From NCBI GenBank assembly GCA_037576215.1, contig JBANDB010000001.1:806001-870000 (forward strand): a stretch of DNA of 64,000 nt. Direction: 5' to 3'. This DNA comes from Armillaria gallica (taxonomy: Eukaryota; Basidiomycota; Agaricomycetes; Agaricales; Physalacriaceae). Position numbers and translations under genes: made by a program. The notes below the pieces were generated by a model that saw only the letters and a program-made list of their open reading frames with translations, did not search any database and had not been told where the DNA came from. Each line of letters begins with the position of its first letter. Within the stretch, counting starts at the first letter, position 1. Of this stretch, positions 58,292 to 64,000 are shown one piece after another.

Positions 58292-58792
58292 TCAAGGCAT
58301 GAACTTCGCTCCGTCATGCCAAGCACGTATATCCAAGAACGGGGAATATAGGTATACTGAGAAGTTACGATCCAGAGCTATGGCACAACACATGAAAAAA
58401 CAGCTCGAAGTGATGGCGTTGGCCGTCATACACGAGTGGACTAGCCAATGAAAATGCCCGGCACTCATGTATGGGGATATCGAGGAAGTGCTAGAAATAC
58501 TCCGGCGCCGAGAATAAATGGAGCAACCTGCAGAGCGGAGACATTGGTGCTTGAACAGGCAATCGTGCGGAGGATACTTACGGGGGTCTGAGGCGCTCTG
58601 ATGGTAACGAGACCCTCTTTTGTTACTGTCCTCAGCAACTTCGAGACAGTCGTCAACGCAGAACTGTAGCAAAAAGGCAGATGGTAGGCAAGCCGAGTCA
58701 ACAAAAGGTGTACTCACGATGAGAATGGCATCGATAGCTATCTGCAACTCCCAAAGCGTTAAGAAATTAAGTGACATTGAGACAACTTGCAA
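58292..58792 (-). CDS. D-family gene D6 (possible, unrecognised)
   Basis: This D copy has the best splice signals. Exon 1, 58792-58718, ends LQIAIDAILI. Intron 1 is 54 nt (GTGAGTAC...TTGCTACAG). Exon 2 is 58663-58582 with LEVAEDSNKRGS. Intron 2 is 54 nt (GTAAGTAT...CTCTGCAG). Exon 3 runs from 58527 to a stop at 58292. Spliced this way it would encode about 132 aa. However, exon 3 reads a different frame from the HFELF frame of D1, D3 and D4, so it may already be shifted. It is divergent from M6, whose ATG is about 155 bp away. The family is not recognised. Confidence 0.35.
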   Translation of the reverse strand: MQVVSMSLNFLTLWELQIAIDAILIVSTPFVDSACLPSAFLLQFCVDDCLEVAEDSNKRGSRYHQSASDPRKYPPHDCLFKHQCLRSAGCSIYSRRRSISSTSSISPYMSAGHFHWLVHSCMTANAITSSCFFMCCAIALDRNFSVYLYSPFLDIRAWHDGAKFMP

Positions 58793-58947
58793 ATACTAGT
58801 GTACCTATCGTAAAATTCAGAAATTGAAGTCCTGGAGTTGACGCTTTGAGTAAAAGAAGGTTCTGCCCGGTTGACCGTTGGCCTTCGGAGACACAGCAAA
58901 ATAGCCGCCATACCTCGTATACCACTCCGACTCGTAAGTCCAAGTCC

Positions 58948-59483
58948 ATGGCAAAGAGCGAGTCATCAGGTTCTGCCGGGGAAGTCGCGACAACGATTGC
59001 GACGTCGACGAGCCCAGGGACAGTAGCAAACACTGTTGCACTCGCTGTAGTACTCTGGCACTCTCTCCCTAACATTTTCCCTCCCCTGCGAGCTGCCACA
59101 GCGATTAACTTGCTTGACGACACTATCAAGGAAGTGTCGGACATGTATGACGAGAACAAGAGTACGCTGGGCGACACCACGAGCTTCAAGTTCGAGACCG
59201 ATTTCAACAGGTATGATCGTTTCGGCTCATACACCTCTTACGATACTAACCAGTCACACTAGGCTGGAACTCTCCACCCTTGAACTCAAGGAGAAGTATA
59301 TTCAGGATTGCCTGAATGTCTCCTGGGCAAGCCTTCCATGTCGTCTGTCCCATGAGAAGTATGCATGGGCGACAGCGCGCGCGTACCGTCGACGGTTTGA
59401 TGATTTGAAGATATGGCTTGAAGTAAGCGCATCTTCATCATCGTCGAGAGAATCGTGCTGACCGCTAGGGTGTCGATAGTTAG
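58948..59483 (+). CDS. M-family small protein M6
   Basis: Exons are 58948-59210 (263 nt), 59263-59422 (160 nt) and 59469-59483, about 145 aa. Intron 1 (52 nt) is GTATGATC...ATACTAACCAGTCACACTAG. Intron 2 (46 nt) is GTAAGCGC...GTGCTGACCGCTAG. Without splicing intron 2 the frame would give 153 aa. The start MAKSESSGSAGEV is shorter than in M3 or M5, chosen over the in-frame upstream Met at 58846 by alignment. Then come VATTIATSTSPGTVANT, a hydrophobic VALAVVLWHSLPNIFPPL, LDDTIKEVSDMYDENKS, LELKEKYIQDCLNVSW and RLSHEKYAWATARAYRR. It is the most diverged copy, yet its exon structure is identical. The function is unknown. Confidence 0.7.
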
Positions 59484-62400
59484 CGATAATGAGGGCAAAG
59501 AAGGGCCGTCTTCAAGCGGCTCTTGAGACCCGCGATCAGAGGGAGGATCATGCAACCGCACCGGGAATTGGCACCTCCGTTGTATGAAGGGTGAGCATTG
59601 AGGTCCTTTCGTTGAATTCCACCGCTGACGAAGTCTAGACCTAGAGATATGACGACCCTTCAACCTAGAATTCCGTTTTTATTGACCTTGATGTCTCAAA
59701 GGCTGTCGTAAATGTTGTCCTCGTAAAGTTTGACCGTTCAGGAATATCGGAATCGTGAGCAGAGGGATTAGATGGTAGAATTGCATGATAATTACGAGCC
59801 CCAAACCCATTGTTGCCATGGCCCTCTCGCAACCAAGATGATAGACAAACAGAGGCAAATAGTTGGCGGCATAGTTTCGGCCTTCTATCAGCGGATGTTT
59901 CCGGAATCGCCCTCGCGTGATTCAAGGTAACTGAGTAGCCGACTATCGTTCCCACAGGAAACCAGTAGCCATAAGAGAAGGTTGTATGCTCATCTCTGAT
60001 ATTCGTCAAGGCGTGGTAGCGAGATATTCTCAGAGTAACATCCTTGTTCGACTGGCACCTAGAGGCGTCATCGGAGATCGTGTTTCAGTCAGGCTTGGTG
60101 TATTGCGGATGGGAAATGTGAACATTAAGATTCGCTGGAAATATCACAGTTGATCAGAGTCAGCATACAGGTGTAGCATGAAAGACATACGCGTTTTCTG
60201 TCCTCAGTGTCTGCAGGTGCGGCGGATTTACCAGCCTCATGAGGCTTGTCGAGAGGGAGCCGAAAGAATGCTCCAAGATTACCGAAATGAACAGAATTGC
60301 TGGTCAAATATTTACCCACATTAACAAAGACTAGAATTTGATAGGGAAAAAGACACCAGGACCAGTGTGCGAACTATGCAAGTGCCTAGAATTCATTCAG
60401 CGTTGGCATAGGTTCGTGCAGCGAGAGGAACGCAGATTTGTCTATTCCTGAGAAGATCTGGGTGGCAGGTAAACAGACAACAGCGGAGCACAGAAGACTA
60501 CCGGACCGAGAAAGGAGTCCTATCTCCCCTCGAGGAGGGAACAGCAAAGCATTCTCCAGTCATTTGAGCGATCGTGTCAGCCTCTCCGGGGCAGTCAATG
60601 TAGTAGATGAGCATGGTGGTCATTACTTAGCGCCTTCGAGACTAAAGACGGCAAACACGTGGGTGACAAGCCCGCGGAAAACGTAGTGGAGGCCCGCACG
60701 CATAAGACACAAGATGACGACCGATGATGGTCAAGACGCAGGTTCCTGTGATAGGAAAGCTTGGGGTGAGCTGTGGTCCTGCAAGGACTTGGGAGGGGAT
60801 ACCCCACAGCGCCTGACGACATTGGTAGGAACGAGTATAAAGCAGGTCCAGAAACAACGAGTAGAGCGCTGGTATACACTTGATAAGCCGTAGCGTTCAA
60901 CGGTGGTAAAATGTAAAATGGTCGCAGTGATGCTGAGCGGAGTCAGGCTGTGTCATTTGTCAAAGGGCCTCCTGTCGCGAGGACTCACTGTATTCAGATG
61001 GTATCACGTTCCGATAGATCCGGTAGAGCCGGTGTGCGATATCCCTTTAAGCAATAAACACACTTCCAAAATAGGCCTCCCAAAAGATTTATGGAGGAGG
61101 AAAGCCTTTTTTTGCGTGTCCCTAGTTTTATTATATCAGTCATTAATAGGGAGGATGATGAATGCTCTGGATGTTGAACACATCTGCACCATCTCTGGGA
61201 ATCACTGATGTAATCCGTCCAGAGCAGGGGACGCTGAAGCTGACGACCATTGATTGGCCTCACCATTAAGGTTCGGTGTCTCGAGGCCTTCGGACTTTTA
61301 ATTTATCCGTAGTAATGGCGTGATGAAATTCGGTATTTACCAATTTGAACTTCGGCGACAGCCCGACAGATCTGCCGCTCTGCACACTACTAGTCAACCA
61401 TCCGCCAAACATCGAGTCTCTTGTTGCTATCTAATTCGGAGTCAACCTTCAGCGAAACATTATGAACTTTGGCCGGGATCTCTGAACAGCGGCTAGAAAT
61501 CGACTGAAATTATGTAACAATATCGCGAACAGCAGACCCCGCTAAGTTACCTTACGATCCTCGCAGTGCTATGGTCAATTATCTCGAAAGGATGATAGTT
61601 ATCTGAAATCTTCGGAAAAATTTACTTTACCGTAGTATGTTGGTCTTGGCTTAGACTAGAGTGTGAGTACAGTCTATAAAAGCAAAAGAAAAAAAATCGC
61701 TCGTTGGCGGGTTTGAGCTGCTGCTAGGTCTCATTTTGCTTCGCGGCACTTCCTCGCTGATCAAAAGTTTCCAGGAAAGAGTCTGGTGGAGGGCCACAAA
61801 AATATCTGTTCCATATGGGCCTTTCCATAGTATTTGTGTTTGAGGTAATCAAGTTCATGGACCCATGGCGATGACCGCGTCTGCAGCAATCCATGGTGGT
61901 ATTCATGTCATTGATCTATGTTGGTGTTGGTGTTGAGACGACACGAACAGGTAAAGACAGCAGATGAAGTATGCATATGTTCCAACTTCCGCACACCTTA
62001 AATAAATGACGACGAAGCATCCGAGTCGTGTCCTTTATTGAGGAACCATGCTCCAATACAAATAGGACCAAGTTACTTCTTCCCCAGCTTCTCTTGAACT
62101 TCTCGAATTGCTCGTATGTTGGATGAAGTTATACCTATCAATTTCCACATGTAGTTCGTGAAAAATGCCCGTACAGACTAAGGCAACGTGAAAAAGAGAA
62201 AGACGGAGTCTCTGAGAGGCGCTATTGGCCTAAGTAGACTGTGGGTGGCTGTGGGCGGCACATCGTTTAGCGCCGATCATGTTGGACGAGCGAGAATGAT
62301 GGACTATAAATAACGCAGCGGGGCACATGCTGCACCGCCAAAAATGGCAACGTCCGAGCAGCTGCCAAAACATCCACATTCTAGGTCACAGGAAGTCATA

Positions 62401-62659
62401 AATTACAGGCAGAGAAACATCACGCCATGAATATCAAAGATAAAGAGGGAGCCAACTGAGTCATTTAACCAATGTACCACCAAAAATGCTGTCATTTGAG
62501 AAAGGCAAGGACCTCTACCAAGGGCGCGGGAATCGAAAGGTATAAAGGCGCGAGTAAACAGCTTGATTTCGAGTTCGAGAAAGTTCGGACAGTCAACGTT
62601 TCAACAGGTTTCAACCTGTCTAATAATCCAGTTATGTCAGCAGTGAGGCGAAAACGAGT

Positions 62660-64000
62660 TTGAATGCACCCTACCCTATGAGATCGATAGTTTCGTCCTT
62701 CCGAATATACATCTCGACCACTGTCCCAGGCTAATGCGTCTTCGGAAGGCTGACAATGGCTAGTGTCGCGCTGTAGAAAGGGAGTCTTCAAGCGTATCAG
62801 GACCTCTCTTGATAAATCTTCGTTCGTTCTAAGAGGTACTCGAGCGTTCCGATCGCATCGTTAAATGAAGATGCACTGGCTATTGGTTGCTTGAACGTGG
62901 GGGTGAACTTCGAACATTACAATCAGGATGGAGAAGGGACCAAGACCGTGATGATTGTGGACGACCTGGCATTGCAAAAGTCCGCTGGGTTCGAATGCGT
63001 AATCGATCAGCTCGTGTCTTCGAGCATCGTTGACAGCACTAACCTTTTATCCTTCTTGCATATCTTCTCCAATTGATTTAGATTTGTGGCTCAGCATACT
63101 TGATCGCCCAGCGTTGTCGTGCTTATTGGCTGCATGAACCTCGGCTTCCATAGTACAGTACGACCTTCCGCAGGCAGGACGTCATCGATGCGAAATGTGC
63201 CAACGGAGCGGAAGGTGAGACTGCAGTTGTCCGATTATTCAAGGCCACCACCGTGATGGGCTCGAGGGGAAACTGGGGGGAGCATCGGACAAAGGGCGCC
63301 AACAAGGCTCCGTTTGAGAGTAATGGGACCTTGGCGAGCGTGTAGCATCTACCCTAGCTTTGAGGGTTGCCATCCTTCTGTAACGAGTGAAGGAACGCGT
63401 GCGACAAGGTCATGGGTCCAACATCCGAGGACCTTCGCTAGCACATTCCCCTGACTTCACTGCATTTGCAAGTGGCGGATATCCGCATAACGACAATACC
63501 CCCTCGAGCGTCGAGAACCCAGCGGGAATGGTGCTCGTTTCGGGGACTCCCTCAGCTGGCTCCTTATTCTATATTCTCCAGCAACCGTACTAGTGCACAA
63601 AGTAGTCGATGGGATTATTGGATGCCGTGGTGAGAGAGCGACACGCTGACAGCCGATCCATATTCTGTTTTTAACTATTAGTCACGCCTTCTCGGGACCG
63701 AAAACAGACAAACGTACGAACACTGGTATGGACTTGTACAGAATTGTATTGGCCTTGATAGACGAACGATATCGCGCCGCTATGGTGCCATTACCACAGA
63801 CGTTTGTGTGGATTCGCTACCGTCAGATTAAAAGGCACGGTCTGTGACAGTTAGCTCGAAACTCGGCAGAGAAAATAGATGAAGACGTACAAGGTTCAAA
63901 GAATATGTTCATCTTCTGCAGCAGAGTTCACATGGTCACCAGATTCTAACTGTTAGCTTTGGCCGTTGTGGAATCGAAAAGTTTCTCCTGGCGTCGGAAA
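62660..64000. repeat. Diverged A-like tandem unit C3 (runs off the window)
   Basis: Matches C1 from about 50720: CTTCGGAAGGCTGACAATGG, CTCTTGATAAATCTTCGTTC, GATCAGCTCGTGTCTTCGAG. The next unit start (ACAGTTAGCTCGAAACTCGG) appears at about 63847, so the tandem continues past the window end. Its frames are short and broken. Confidence 0.55.

Larger units (their letters stand above)
56540..62600. repeat. B-type block B6
   Basis: The longest B unit. It has the left conserved part (56780-57780), the D6 gene (minus), M6 (plus, intact), a W remnant on the minus strand (59540-60900) and a right part (61050-62560) that parallels 5050-6330. The right part includes the GACTATAAATAAC TATA-like site at about 62303, also at 6088. 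The frame 62492-62791 (minus, 99 aa) is not shared with B1. Confidence 0.55.

Noticed and set aside
1..64000. CRISPR arrays, rRNA genes, bacterial operons
   Set aside because: No regularly spaced repeats with unique spacers, no rRNA-like sequence, and introns with eukaryotic signals throughout.

Overview
This is a gene-poor, repeat-rich piece of a nuclear genome from a mushroom-forming basidiomycete (Agaricomycetes). The inference rests on short introns (about 42-57 nt) with GTRNGT-type donors and CTRAC/TAAC branch points, a fungal Ure2-like glutathione S-transferase family, a basidiomycete wax-synthase-like MBOAT gene, a Plavaka-type transposase relic, and a transposon tract that has lost nearly all its CpG dinucleotides. 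No prokaryotic, organellar or CRISPR features are present.

Most of the window is a decayed, alternating array of two duplicated multi-gene blocks, here called A and B. In order: B0 (1-430), A1 (550-1200), B1 (1200-6560), A2 (6680-9850), a transposon-filled tract (10530-16500), A3 (16600-19320), B2 (19560-22960), unassigned DNA with an inverted M-gene copy (23000-26950), B3 (26960-31560), A4 (31985-35890), A5 (37217-37830), B4 (37840-42510), A6 (42760-47130), a small tandem repeat interrupted by another M copy (47449-49190), a Plavaka relic (49343-50160), diverged A-like tandem units C1/C2 (50250-52300), a single-copy-like stretch with GST, tRNA-like and wax-synthase genes (52986-55357), B6 (56540-62600) and C3 (62660-64000). 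Nearly all genes in A and B carry frameshifts and stops. Most long open frames there are not maintained between copies and were not called.

The best preserved product of the array is a family of short proteins of unknown function (M family, about 145-155 aa, three exons) in six copies. M2, M3, M5 and M6 are open; M1 and M4 are broken. Exon 2 is exactly 160 nt in five of the six, including both broken copies and an inverted one. In the B blocks M is divergently paired with a minus-strand multi-exon gene (D family) and followed by a convergent gene remnant (W).

Three GST loci lie at the ends of A-type units. GST1 and GST2 are clear pseudogenes sharing deletions. GST3 (53034-53814) is nearly complete but carries a 1-nt frameshift. 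Between GST3 and B6 lie an intron-containing tRNA-like gene and an intact two-exon wax-synthase-like acyltransferase gene on the minus strand.

The 10.5-16.5 kb tract is a nest of non-autonomous elements whose insertion history can be read from paralogous empty sites in the same window: a Tc1/mariner-like element (TA duplication), an A-tailed SINE-like insertion (7-bp duplication), a hAT-type MITE (perfect 8-bp duplication) and a tRNA-derived SINE head. Family names beyond GST, MBOAT/wax synthase and Plavaka are deliberately withheld. A, B, C, D, M, P, S, W and X are local labels, not established names.
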